A DNA stretch of 64,000 nucleotides, from NCBI GenBank assembly GCA_930367215.1, contig OV884059.1, positions 151,278,511 through 151,342,510 on the forward strand, written 5' to 3'. The notes beneath the pieces are model-generated. The model was not told where the DNA came from. It made no database searches and saw nothing but the letters and a program-made list of their open reading frames with translations. A program made the translations under genes and the position numbers. The stretch is from Pollenia angustigena. Its lineage: Eukaryota; Arthropoda; Insecta; Diptera; Polleniidae. Shown here in pieces: positions 46,477-58,378 of this stretch. Positions within the stretch are counted from its first letter, which is position 1. The number at the start of each line of letters is the position of its first letter.

Positions 46477-47515
46477 CTTGTTATACCCTTCACCGAAGGT
46501 AAAAGGGTATATATAACTTTGTCATTCCGTTTGTAATTTTTACACTATTGATCCTACACCATATAAAATATATATATTCTGGGTCCTTATGAAAAGCGAA
46601 GTTCAAATCCGGTTGTCCGTCTGTCCGTCTGTCTGTTGAAATGGGTTTTCTGAAGCACCAAGATATGATGGGGACTTGGTTGGGGTATCTTTATGTCAGG
46701 TATTCTTATTATAATTTTGCTATTGAAATTCAGCCAGATCGGTCCATAAATGGCTGAGATATGAGCAAAAAACCACGACTACCTCTAATTTTTTACAAAA
46801 ATCCCTTGTGTTTGTTGTATTTTTATTACTTTTTGCTGTATATCTGGGGAACGGAAAAAGCCAAAGTTTCCAAATTAGGTACCCACATTAAGGTTGCCAA
46901 TACACACCATCCTACAAAATGTGGGCGGAATTGTATAAAAACCTAAATTTTACGGCTGGTATATGTCCTATGGATATGACTTATATACCAAAATATCGGA
47001 AATTTCGGTTCAGATACAAAAAAGTTATGACCAAAATTAAAATTTTTTTTTAAATACGCACTTTCGGGAACCATAGATCACCCGAGTCCAAGCTTTATAA
47101 CTAAAGTAAATGGTAAATTTCTTCTTCAACCCGTCGGTATATAAATCTGTCAAATCGGTTAGACAATGGTTAATTTATGAGCAAAATACTCCAAAAATGG
47201 GTTAAAAAACATCAAAATTTTTATAAAAACCTAAATTTTAGGGCTGCCATACGTCCTATGGATATGAGTTAAATACCAAAATATCGCAAATTTTTAGTAG
47301 AAAATATTTTATAAAAAAATCGGAAAAATCGGTTCAGATACAAAAAAGTTATGACCAAAATTAAATTTCTTTTTTTTTTAATCGCTTTTTAAATTTAATT
47401 TATTTATACATATGTAAAAATTATTTAGTTTTTGTATAGTTGCTCTGTATTCTGCTCCCACAACGGTGAAGGGTATATAAGATTCGGCACAGCTGAATAT
47501 AGCACTCTTACTTGT
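46477..47515. mobile_element. Fly ATACCC-type element (~1.04 kb)
   Basis: Left end ACTTGTTATACCCTTCACCG and the right segment CGGTGAAGGGTATATAAG are inverted; the extreme right reads ATAGCACTCTTACTTGTTTT. Inside are TGTCCGTCTGTCCGTCTGTC and two imperfect copies, about 300 bases apart, of a block with CGTCCTATGGATATGA and CAGATACAAAAAAGTTATGA. Elements of this type are frequent in flies. No protein is encoded. Confidence 0.65.
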
Positions 47516-47769
47516 TTTTTATATTTTTGAATGAAATATTTTAATAATTAAATATTTAAATTGTTTGTAGCCTTTCTAGAATTTTTAAAAAATTACACAG
47601 AAAAAAATGACAAGATTAAGAATGTAATTAATAAAATTGTTTTAAACTTTTCGAATATTTTTAACAATTTTCTTAATTGAATTTAAGTCGAATTTATACC
47701 AGGTGAACTTAGGCAACAGCTGATTGATAATCTTGTGTCAAAATGGTATACCGTCCTGTTGGTTCTTTG

Positions 47770-49954
47770 CAGGGCAAGGAAGTTCATGCACTTAAAATCG
47801 CAAAGTATGCGCACAAAACATGGAATAAAAATCGAAAAATATGCTAAAATAAAAGTAAAAATTATGCATTAAAAATATATTTATTTAACCATATTTAACA
47901 AAAAAAAAAAAAAACATAAATACATTTCATTCAGTTTTAAAAACTTAAAACATATTTAAAAAAGTAGTAGTAGATAAAGATATATTTACATATATAAAAA
48001 ATAAGTTTTTTTTAAGTTATCAAATATAAAACTCATTCTATTTGGTCTTAAAACAGTTTTAAGCATTGAAAATGTTCGTTCGACATCAACGGATGTAATA
48101 GGTGGATATTTAAGAGTGGTCAACTCCTTTGTAGAATATTCATTGTCTACAATTTGTTCTTTACTGGAAGGTTCGCCGATTTTACCTTCTACTTTTCTTA
48201 TTTTAATGACAGCGTCATCAACGAGTTTAACCGAGGTGTTCAATGATTTAAACCCCTGAAGTTCGGTTATTGTCTCGACTAGAAACCCATTGTTTGAGTG
48301 TATAAATTCTAATTGAGCCTTTATATTAGGTACATTTAAAATATTGTTTACTTTTTTATCGCGACTGCATTATTTTCGTTAAAATAATTTATCACATCAT
48401 TAAATTCTTCAAAAATTTTTGGCATAAAACTCAACTGCCTGCAACCAGGTACCCCATCTTGTTATACATGGTTGAAACGCAAAGGTGACTTTAAAAACTT
48501 TCATGCATGGCATGAGCTTAGCATGTGACATGTAACATTTTTGAGTAAGATATCTTAAAAAAAAGGTCAAGTAGAGCAACATTTTATTTTTATTAAAGGA
48601 TTCTAAAAGAGAAATTGAATCTTTGAAAGTTCGAGCTATTGAAGCATGATCCACCTTTTCCAACTTTACAATATTTAACAAAAATTTGTGTTTACTCTGT
48701 TCTTCTTCTGCATTCAAGATCTTCTTCTGCATTCAAGATCCCAATTACGTAGACAACGAAACGTCTTTCAGTGTCCATTGCTTCGTCCATAGACAGACAC
48801 AAATTATGTCAGTTAATTCTTTCAACAATGTCACATAGTTGTATAGTGTACAACTTGGCGATATAAGTTTTTATAAGGGTTGTTTTCGTAGGAATGGTTT
48901 CATTGTTATATTTGTTTAAAAAAATTCTATAATTTTGGATGATTAGCTAATATAGAGGTATATCTGCAGACACCAGCGCAACATACAATTCCTAACTAAA
49001 TTTACTAGTTTTAACCCCAAAAGTTAATTTTCTTGAAATTAAAGTTTGCGAAACCTTTTCATAATCATAAATCTTTGTGTTTCTGGCTTTGAAGGTGCTG
49101 ATTTACTTGAAGATTTTAAATGAAACACCTTTTTGTAAACTTTGCAAAAAACTACTTTTCCCTCTATTTTGAAGACTCAAAAACACACTTATTTAAAAGA
49201 TTATTTTTTGATATTTTTTCTTTTGGCATTTTTTTCCTTAAAAACAATTTATTTTATTAATACTTTTTGGATTTTAGGTCATACTTCTTACACCGTAAAT
49301 CAAAAATATTATGTTGAGTTCTATTTTTTCTTCGCCGAACATTATTTTTATTTGCTGCTTCTTCAAGTAAAAAAACCGCGAACGAAATGAAATGTCAAAA
49401 ACTGTTTTATTGTTACTTCTACAATTATGTGCACAATTATACAAATTGTATAATTTTTGTATGTGCTACTTTTTAAAAGTAAAAGAAACAAGGTGAATTT
49501 ATAATAAAATGTAGGTAATTCAGTACCAAACACCAACATGTTGTTTTTGCTCCTTGAAAATGTCGAAGTGAGCCGATTTTCCCATACTATTTTGACTGTT
49601 TGACAGCTTCAGGGCTGAAACAACTGTAACCAGCTGATTCACTGACTGCACCTTATAATGAAATCGCCTTGAACAGAAAGATATTTCTAAACAAAAAACT
49701 AAGAAAAGAGCAATTTTTTTTATAAGTATTACAAAATATGACGAAAATTGTGAGTTTATAACAAAATATGACGAAAAATATGCATTTATATCAAAATATG
49801 CAAAAACATGCATTTAAAGCAAAATATGCAAAAAAATGCACTAACAAATTGATGCCATTTTACTGGAAATATTGTGATTCGCAAAGTTATTAACTTTATG
49901 TGGGTCTCAGAGTACCGACAACAAACATGCATTTGCATGAAGTCCCTTGCCCGG
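47770..49954 (-). mobile_element. hAT element with transposase pseudogene (2185 bp)
   Basis: Left end CAGGGCAAGGAAGTTCATGC and complement of the right CCGGGCAAGGGACTTCATGC match at 17 of 20 positions. Flanks GTTCTTTG (47762-47769) and GTTCTTCG (49955-49962) form an 8 bp TSD with one mismatch. AAAATATGCA words cluster near the right end (49730-49840), with similar words at the left. It holds a dead transposase gene on the minus strand. Confidence 0.9.
47986..49140 (-). pseudogene. hAT transposase pseudogene
   Basis: Reading 3' to 5' on the plus strand gives a hAT transposase in order: SADIPLY and LANHPKL (about 48980-48915), TIPTKTTLIKTYIAKLY, LSMDEAMDTERRFVVYVIG (about 48795-48745; DExxD with the first catalytic aspartate), CITRWGTWLQAVEFYAKNF (about 48480-48412), and YPPITSVDVERTFSML (about 48110-48065), the C-terminal dimerisation motif. 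A 19 bp tandem duplication (48702-48720 and 48721-48739), a frameshift near 48355 and several stops inactivate it. No BED zinc finger is seen at the N-terminus. It lies inside matching hAT ends. Confidence 0.9.
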
Positions 49955-49962
49955 GTTCTTCG

Positions 49963-50654
49963 GAATCTTAACTAAATTATATAATTTTCGATTAAAATTG
50001 TGAAATTTAAAACTTTTTTAAGTTATAACATTTCAAAAAAACACAATTTAATATAAAAACAAAATCAAATATTTGTTTAAATTTTTGACACAACGTTAAA
50101 ATATTTTACAGTGTTGTAAAACGTTTTCAAAATAAGACCACCTTGTATGAATTCGCCTTGATTGAATTGCTCAAAGTATATTTGTTACAAGTACATGCAA
50201 GTGATCAGCTGTTCAGTTGTTTTATTTTCGATATTGTCAAAATAAATTTCTGTCAATAATTTTCAATACAAAATTAATGAATTAAATATTTTTTTTTGGT
50301 TTTAATCTCGTAAAGAATAAGCGGTTGGACTGTTATTGAAAACTGAGCTCATCTCTAGGGTAAGTAAAACAATTATTTAAGACTTCTTATCGAAATTTTA
50401 ACGCGGTGTTATTTACTCTAGTTTTCAAATTATAGTTGATGATTGTATCCGTTTTGTGCAGGTTTAAACAACCTTCTTCTGCATACACTTCTAAAGATAT
50501 TTGTGATGAAATTCCTATTAAATTTAAATCAAAAATATTAGCATTTTTAATGCATTTCCTTCTTTCAAAATTTCAATAAATTTGTCAAAATTAATGAGCA
50601 ATAGAACATATTGTTTAAATGACATACTCGTTGCTAAAAATATGTGTTGAATGT
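49963..50654. other. No gene seen
   Basis: AT-rich, no recognised feature. Confidence 0.5.
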
Positions 50655-50662
50655 GTATTTAT

Positions 50663-52876
50663 TAGGGCATTCATTTAATCGACCTTTTGCTTTAATCGGT
50701 TAATCGCTCGATTAATTAACCGAGGTTTTTGGTTTAATCGGTTAATAATCGGTTAATTTTGTTTTTGATCGGTTAACTGATTAATCAAGTTTTTTTTATA
50801 AATTAAGTAATTTCAATAATTAGTATTTTGGTTATTTTGTTGAACTATTTATGGTTTTTAATCCAAATTTTTAATATTTTTAATTAGGCTTAAGTTCATC
50901 AAATTTAATTTGCATTAAATTATTTTTATGAAGAAAGGAATCTTACAACATGAAAATTAATTAAAATTTACTGATAATTTTTCATTTTTGACTCAATCTG
51001 GGCTCGAACCCAGGCGTTTTTACGGACAGGTTACCCTGACATGTTTCGATTGCAACCACTAAATCTCCTCAGAGGGCTTGCCGTTTAACACTCGCAGACA
51101 TCGACGACTGCTGACGTCATTAGTCAAACATCAATCCTTAAACCAAATTGTATTTAACCTTTGGTAGATCGAAATTTGCTTTGAATGATTATATATTTTA
51201 ATTGATTTTACATGTTCTTCCTTTACCTCTGTTTTTTCGTACTTTTGTCAAGAATTCTTCTTGAAGTTCAAAGTACATATTTTGTTTTTGTTTTTTCATT
51301 TTTTAGTCTTTCTCTTTCTTGCTGACCTTTTCAGAACAACTTGAAGGACAAATGCAAACATAGAGCTCGTGCCTTAGCTTTAACAATAATTAGTATTGTG
51401 GTTATTTTGTTGAACTATTTATGGTTTTTAATCCAAATTTTTAATATTTTTAATTAGGCTTAAGTTCATCAAATTTAATTTTCATTAAATTATTTTTATG
51501 AAGAAAGGAATTTTACAACATGAAAATTAATTAAAATTTACTGATAATTTTTCATTCTTGACTCAATCTGGGCTAATGAAAATTAAATTTGATGAACTTA
51601 AGCCTTATTAAAAATTTGGATTAAGTAATTTCAATATAAAAAACGGATTAATTGTTTATTATTTGGATTTTATTAGTAAAAAAAAAACAATAACATAACA
51701 ATTCTTGAACTAAAACGGGCAAACAAAAAAAAAAATTTTTCAATTAATACACAAGGTGTGCTATCAAGTCATATCGTCATAATACAATAAATAAAAATAA
51801 GACTTGTAGTGCTGTGTTCATTTATTCGTAACAACTGTACAGTAGAAATCTAAATTATTAGGGGTAGCCCACAATAGTCATATCGTCGGCTTATTATGCA
51901 AACCTGCTAACTCACTTTCAGCACATTTTCCAGGAGAGACAAAAAACTTTTTATTTTCCCTATTTGCAGCTTGATAGAAAATTGAAAATACAGTTATTTT
52001 TACACACTTCAAGACTTAAATAGAAGAAAAACTACATAAAAAGTGGAGTTAGCCGGTTTGCATATTATATATTTCTTGTAATTATTTTAAGACTTTATGA
52101 GTACCTTGTGAATCCCCCAAATATGTATTTATAAAAAAATAAACTTAGATAATTTAATTAGTTATTGCAATAGTTAAAGGAGATCTTATAAAATAATAAC
52201 CCTTATTGTGTTTGGCGTATTTAAAATACGCCTACTACTGTTTGGTAATAGATTAAAGGAAAAAAGTTCACGTTCTCTTTAATCTATTACCAAACTGTGA
52301 ATCTTTTATAAAAGTAATTTGGTTTAAATGTTTAGAATTACAGCGAATCTTTTCTTTAGTTTTGACAAAACTTGACTTGGAAAAAATTCTTTTACTTATC
52401 GTAGATCTAATTTCTCAGTCCTTTTCCAGGACTGTTAATTCTGCTAAAAGACTGATATGAGAAGATATGTATGAGAAACGTGAAACAAAAAAAAAAGGTG
52501 TTTACAATCAAACATTTAATCCATTTTTCGCCACATTCCTGCTGATCAATGATGAAGATAAAAAAAAAAAAATTGAAAAACATTGTAATTTTAGTCACCG
52601 ATCGGCGGAAAATGGGTTAAAATGAAGGTCACTGAACACATTCTTTGTTGGTATAAAAAATATTTGCTAAACACATACATTTTGAGACGAAACAAATAAT
52701 TAAAAACACAAAAAAATATGTTATTATACTACAAAATTTGAAATTTTTGTTACATCGGTGAATCGGTTAATCGACTGAAATTAACCGGTTTAATCGTTAA
52801 TCGAAAAAAGCCAATTTGAAATTAACCGATCAGTTAATCGGGCAGTAATTAATCGGTTAACCGAATGAATACCCTA
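50663..52876. mobile_element. hAT-E element (2214 bp with nested SINE fold-back)
   Basis: Ends TAGGGCATTCATT and AATGAATACCCTA are inverted (12 of 13). The perfect 8 bp TSD GTATTTAT flanks it (50655-50662 and 52877-52884). Both subterminal regions are crowded with CGGTTAA/TTAACCG words. Removing the nested insertion leaves about 1.4 kb with no recognisable transposase. A hairpin of GTTTGGTAATAGATTAAA lies near 52240-52296. Confidence 0.95.
50819..51619 (-). mobile_element. SINE-like fold-back insertion (801 bp) in hAT-E
   Basis: Minus-oriented copy of the tandem SINE-like element at 4531-5502: one full unit, the 168 bp linker (CTCTGTTTTTTCGTACTTTT region near 51223-51390) and the 3' half of the next unit. 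At about 51575-51619 a short plus-oriented 3' segment follows. It is flanked by a perfect 17 bp direct repeat ATTAAGTAATTTCAATA (50802-50818 and 51620-51636). A box B-like GTTCGAGCC (reverse strand) is near 51001-51009. Confidence 0.85.
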
Positions 52877-53460
52877 GTATTTATCAAATATGTATGAAAA
52901 ATTGGGAATTAAGCACGCCATACGGAAATCGTATTAATAATAAACTTTGTATTCCCGAAAATAACTTTGATAATATAATTGTATGTGCCCGTGCATAAAA
53001 CTGAATTGGCAAATTGGTTTTTTCGTTGTTTTCTTACGAAGACAATAGAATGAAGCGGTTTGTTTTTTAATTTTGTTTTTTCTTTTAACCCACTTACAAC
53101 TACAATTCGAGTCGAAAAGAACCCAACCAATTGTAGGGGGATGTAAGAAAAGATAAACTCACTGTTTATTGTTGGTGTTTTGTTTAAGCTTTGCTATTGT
53201 TACAAGTAAGGCTTAGAGTGTTTATAATTCCTATTCGCTTTAGGGTTTTATTTGTTTAATATTTTTGGCTTTTCTTTGGAAAATGTTTCCTGATGAGCTG
53301 GCCTTAGCAACCAGTGAAATGCGCATAGAAGCTAGCTTTCCCTCAACAATGAATTTCAGTGTATTTATCAAATATGTATGAAAAATTAGGAATTAAGCAA
53401 GCCATACGGAAATCGTATTAAAATAAACTTTGTATTCCCGAAAATAACTTTCTGAACAAT
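52877..53460 (-). repeat. C repeat, tandem 484 bp period
   Basis: TATTTATCAAATATGTATGA occurs at 52878 and again at 53362, each followed by the same ~95 bases (through AACTTTGTATTCCCGAAAAT), so slightly more than one unit of a 484 bp tandem is present. The middle holds the full C consensus on the minus strand. Confidence 0.85.
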
Positions 53461-53639
53461 TTTAATTAACAAAAGTATATTTTATATTTACTAATTCGGT
53501 TGTTGGTGCCTTTTCAATTAAAAATTTAATTGTTTTGACCAATATGGTATTCAATATGACAATTGGTTTGTCGTAATTTTTTTCTGTGTTAAGTACATCA
53601 ATTTTAACATTAACTCACCAACATACATATAAACAAACT
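53461..53639. other. Short spacer, no gene
   Basis: No recognised feature. Confidence 0.5.
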
Positions 53640-54162
53640 CACCCCTATCGCAAACAACTACACCCATGAAACTATTCCCATATTTTTTGTTCCGTATTGT
53701 GAGTGATTCCCATAACAAATTTTTTGGAAATGAATTCCCAAACTTAAAAAAATTGGCATCGCCGATGTTTACTTCCGCGAATTTTTTTACTAAATAAATT
53801 CCCAACAAGTGCTGATGTGAACGAGAAGGGAACATGTAAATTTTAATTTGTATTCTAAAGTAGGACTATATTAAATTACTTTTTCCTTTTATTGAAGCAG
53901 TGTACATAAAGAAAATGAAGATAAACACTATTCATCATTTATTTTATTATATTTTTATTAGGATTTTATTTTGTATATTTTTCTTTCGCAATACGAGCAC
54001 TGACAAGTTACTCACAATAGAGACTTTTGTTTACAAACCACTGACAAATAATTCACAATATAAATTTTTACTCCCAAAATATTTGCGATACCGATTTGTT
54101 GGGGATGGGAATTTAGGTTTGATCCCATAAATCATATTCCCATAACATTCGCGATAGGGGTG
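53640..54162. mobile_element. MITE (523 bp)
   Basis: CACCCCTATCGCAAA at the left and TTCGCGATAGGGGTG at the right are inverted termini; ATTCCCATA words recur near both ends. ACT flanks both sides, a possible 3 bp TSD. The two frames inside (53551-53835 minus, 53900-54130 plus) show no transposase motif. Confidence 0.75.
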
Positions 54163-55675
54163 ACTTACTTTATAGCTTTATAATATTTGTATTGATAAGT
54201 ATTTAATTTTAGATTTCAACTCTAAAATAAATTGTCAGCATCAGAATAATTGAAAACCAAACTAAATACCGAGTAAACATGTAAGTTACAACTGTGAACA
54301 AATATACTACATATAAACAAAAAAAAAACCTTTAATAAAAAATTGCCCAAATAATCCAGAAATTAACAGGTCAACTACTTTTTTTGCCTTATGCAGTCAT
54401 AAAGCATGTCAATCAAATGTTAAAAAATAAATTCTCCCATATGGCAAAACATAAAATCAAATAAAATGCGAACAACAAATTTAAAATACCACTTGACCAA
54501 TAATGACCAGTCAATATACATAAACACATACACACACACACACACAAATAACACATAATGAATAAACAGCAGTGAAAGCCGGTTTTTGTGTAGGTAAGTA
54601 AATGGTAACGTACGTATGTATGTACGAATTTATTAAAAGAGGGTGACAATTTGATTTAAATTCCCCAGAGAACGCATTTTCATTGAAATGGACGTGGCGG
54701 CAGACAAACGTCCAAACGATGATGGTAACAGTGATAATGACGTTTAAAATTTAAGTTAAAACTAAACAGCAGGTGGTAATGGACAGGATCTGCCAGCCCA
54801 TCAGGATATCAATATATAAAATTAACACCCCAGGATATTTTTCTAACTTTTAGTTTTTTTATTACGTTTTTTTAGATTTGCTTAAAAAAAGGCTACTGAA
54901 TTTAAGATTATAGAAAAATATTTCGTATTTTTTTTTAAGCCATATGAACTGTGTGTTTTGGAAGTATTTTCCAAACTGAAGGGTGAGTATTGTGGATTAG
55001 TGGTGGATTTTTGGGAAAATTTTAAGTAAAAAAAAAATTAATTGCAAATTAATTCTGTTTGACAGCTTGGAAAATGTTAGTTGTAGTTAATTAATTTTTA
55101 TTACTCTGTTAATTTTATAAATTGTGCATGTATTTGAATAGCAATTATTATTGAGTTAATTAAAATTCTATTAGTTTAAATATAGTTATTTTTTTTTGCG
55201 CAATTTTCAATTGCTTTTGTTCTCTGTCTATTGAAATGTTGTTGTTGTTAGTTGGTTTGTTTTCATACAAACAACATACAAAATTGAATGCAAATAATGT
55301 GTTTACTGTAAAAACAACCGCAAAGTAGTAAAACTTTATAGAACAATTTTCTAAAAATAATAAACATTGGAAAATGGGTGGAAAGTAATATGAAAACACA
55401 TTTTGGCATTAGAACAAAAAAAAAAAAACTGTAGAAGTAATAGGGAAAAATATGTTTAGCTGCTGGGACAGTAGTTTTAAATGGTGTAAGTGAGAACACG
55501 TTATTAACTATTTAATGCCACATACTTAGTGGCATCAAAATAATTTTAGGGTGAAAAACACGAGTCTGAAATTGTTTTTTTTTTTTGGGGTACTCGTTTG
55601 TTTGGTAAAAGTATATTTGGTAAGTATATAGGCTGTGTCGGACATTTTCTTTGTACTATTAAAAACTTAAATAAT
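54163..55675. other. No gene seen; (CA)n at 54528-54547
   Basis: AT-rich, with a short CA microsatellite ACACACACACACACACAC. Overlapping frames at 55160-55499 have hydrophobic low-complexity content only. Confidence 0.5.
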
Positions 55676-55918
55676 CAGCCATGCCACAGAGTACAAAACC
55701 GATCCGAATGATTCCGCTCGGAACCAAAGAAACCCTATTTGTTATTGAAAGAAAGTGCATTTTGATAGTTTTTTGGCCTTTCAGATACAGAAAACTCCCA
55801 TTCCGTTCATGAAAATAAAAATGGTTTCATTCCAAAAAATTTGTTCGTCATTTTCTGAAGCACCAAAATACGGAATGAATTCCGTTTTCGAAAGGAATTT
55901 TACTCTGTGACATGGCTG
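55676..55918. mobile_element. Short MITE, hAT-like ends (243 bp)
   Basis: CAGCCATGCCACAGAGTA and complement of the right end CAGCCATGTCACAGAGTA match at 17 of 18. CGGAATGAATTCCG-type palindromic words lie inside. No matching 8 bp TSD was found, so superfamily is uncertain. Confidence 0.7.
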
Positions 55919-56439
55919 AACATCAATATCTTTCCTCAACATCATAATACTTTGCAGACAAATATTGACATGAGTGTTTTTAGCTGAAGACAATAAAGGC
56001 ACAGATTCAGCATAATGGATATTTTCTGTGTCATTCTGTTCAAACTCCGTAATATAAGAAGTATTTATGGTAACATATTCTACAAAAGCTTAGGAGAACT
56101 GACCAAGCGACCAAGCTCTTTTTCGTCAGCAGGGCAAAAACGCTCGTTATAAAATCCTTTTCTATCGTCTGTTTTTAATTTACTTAACACTCTCAATACA
56201 CTCATAATACTCATCGCGTGCTTTGTTCTTCTAACGAAATTCACTATTTTACACAATCGAATATTCATACGAAAATCTGACCAAATTCTCTTCGACATAA
56301 AGAAATGTTCCCAAAATCTGTTATCAATACCGCACAAGCACAGAAAAGAGATGCAATATCCTACACACAGAAAATAATCCATGTAAAATTGCGAAAACAA
56401 AGTTGATTCTACAGTTTTCGGTACTGATTTTGCTTTATA
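55919..56439. other. No gene seen
   Basis: A 106-residue minus frame (56080-56400) shows no recognised motif. Confidence 0.4.
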
Positions 56440-56700
56440 GTTACTTTACGTTAATTTAACATAACTTTACAATAAATTGCGGGCAACATTTTTTTCTTTT
56501 AAAATAACTATAACTCATGTTATTTCAAGTTGAAACAATGTGAATTTCATGTAGAATCAAATTGGTTTGAGTGTGAAATAACAGTTAGAAGAATCTTCAG
56601 AGACACCATATGCATTTATTTAATTATAATTCAAAACACTTAGCCGCAGAGCCAGAGAAAGAGAGGATATAATTATTTATTATCCTGTAACACATGTTTC
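56440..56700 (-). repeat. Dispersed repeat H, copy 2
   Basis: Reverse-orientation relative of 28325-28690, sharing GCCGCAGAGCCAGAGAAAGA, GACACCATATGCA and GAGTGTGAAATAACAGTTAG in diverged form. Confidence 0.65.
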
Positions 56701-57098
56701 ACTTTTTTTGTATTCCCCTTTGTTAGCAGAATGGCCCGTCCGATATGGATTTCACTAATAATTTTAACAAAAGTGTATGACTTCGCACATTTAACAGAAA
56801 ATGCAACTATAATCTATTATTTTACGAAAATTTTTATAAAAAAAAAAATTTTTTTAGTAAATTTCAAGTTTTAAGACAGACCTATCATACTTAATAAGCA
56901 GGGAAACCAGAAATATGCTCTAAAAATCACGTTTTATGCGCATTAAATATGAAGTAAAAACTGAAAATTCTCAAAAATATGCCCTAAAACATCAAAAATT
57001 GCTCATTCGGAGACAAAATATTCAACAATTTCATAACAAAATTTAAAGAAAACCTAAAAATAGTATCGCTTAAGCCCATTTCAGGTTCAAATTCATAT
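56701..57098. other. No gene; possible hAT remnant near 56908
   Basis: CAGGGAAACCAGAAATATGC at about 56907 followed by AAATATGC words resembles a hAT end. No partner found. Confidence 0.35.
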
Positions 57099-57403
57099 TG
57101 TTACGTTTTTCCTTTAATAAACGCGTTCGGTTTACTCCCTTTATAATAAACCGTTGAGTTCTTTTAATTGCAAATAAAAAAAAGTACACACACTTATTCA
57201 ACTTAACCAGCTTTATTGAAATTAATTATTTTGTTCACAATTGTCAGTTACGAACAGAACCGTTTTTCAAAACAGACTAAACTAACTTTACATGAGTCAC
57301 TCCTTTTTATATTTCATAATTATTTCTAGATTTTTCCTGAACCTTCCCGTAAAAACTATTTATTATGTTCTATAACCATTTCTAGAAATGACTGGGAATT
57401 TAT
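57099..57403 (-). mobile_element. Probable LTR fragment (minus orientation)
   Basis: Read on the minus strand it has a TATAAAAAGGAGTGACTCAT promoter-like word, CAATAAAGCTGG as a possible polyadenylation signal, and ends CGTAACA, as an LTR 3' end would. No coding region or primer site is attached, and the left part meets the hAT-A copy at 57404. Probably a solo or truncated LTR. Confidence 0.45.
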
Positions 57404-58378
57404 TAGAGTTGTCAGCCGATTAAGAATAATTCGATTAATCGATCAAACAAACCCAAACTCTTGTTCGAATAATTTTAAAATGGCAATTTTCGAATAACGA
57501 ATAAATCGATTAATAAATGTCGATTAATCGACCAATTTTTTTTATTAAAAAATAAATAAAATAAAAGGTTAGAATTTGATTTATTCTGATACGTTTTTAA
57601 TGATTTTTTATTATACATATAGTTTTCAGAGAAGTATCTTAATATATTTTATTGTTATAGAAGGATCTATGACAACTATTATTGAAACAAAATATCGGCC
57701 AAATGCTCGCCACGGCTACATTGGCATACCTCTTTCCAATGGTCCATATTTTCAATGATTCTGAGACAAAATTAAGGTTCAATATCGTTAATGTGCCGAA
57801 TTATTTTATTCTTTAGCTCTTGAATTGTAAAAAGCTTATTGACGTACAATTTTTCTTTTAACACAACCATTGAATTTCTCGCGCAAAAGAGCCAAAAGAG
57901 CCAAAGGAGCGGCAAAAGAGTTGGAACCACATATCTTCCATGTTCATATCCTCAATTTCTGGCTACAAGAAGTCCGTTATCATGTCGTGATAGCGAACAC
58001 CATTGTCGAAGAAATGCAGCCCGATGACGCCACCAGCCAATAAACGAACTGCGCGAGCATGCACATGTTTTCACATTTCCTACAGACCTGGTTTGCTGAA
58101 ATTTACGCACAGTTCTCCCGATTGTGGACACATTTGGTCGATTATGCTGACCAATAAAACCACGAAGTGCCCGAAATGCATTTGAATTTGAACGCCCATT
58201 TTCGTTAAAGGCATCCATGGTTGATTTTGTCAAATACTGAAACAAAGAAATGTTAAATTAAGTATGACAGAAAAATTGGCATTAAGGTGCGACTCACAAT
58301 CGGGCATTATGGTTGGACCACCCTTTACAAAATGTGAAAAGTTAAAAAATATTGTAGCCATAGCCCTGATTGTAATTT
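57404..58378 (-). mobile_element. hAT-A, copy 2 (interrupted and truncated)
   Basis: Begins TAGAGTTGTCAGCC and follows the reverse complement of 22127-23189 through CGATTAATCGATCAA, AATTTTAAAATGGCAATTTT and AAAGGTTAGAATTTG. Homology breaks at about 57622, resumes at about 58336 (AAAAGTTAAAAAATATTGTAGCC region) and ends at about 58378, where the LTR retrotransposon begins. A mariner-like remnant fills the gap. Confidence 0.85.
57625..58335 (-). pseudogene. Mariner-like transposase pseudogene, internally deleted
   Basis: The minus-strand frame at 58245-57952 begins FNENGRSNSNAFRALRGFIG and continues RPNVSTIGRTVRKFQQTRSV, the helix-turn-helix start of an insect Tc1/mariner-type transposase. After an internal deletion and a frameshift, sequence equivalent to GGVIGLHFFDNGVRYHDM follows. 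Near 57850-57700 the tail reads TIQELKNKIIRHINDIEP and ends in GEHL/DILF-like residues. The catalytic DDE/D core is mostly missing. It is inserted in hAT-A copy 2. Confidence 0.75.

Noticed and set aside
56080..56400. 106-codon minus-strand frame
   Set aside because: No recognisable domain and no conserved context.
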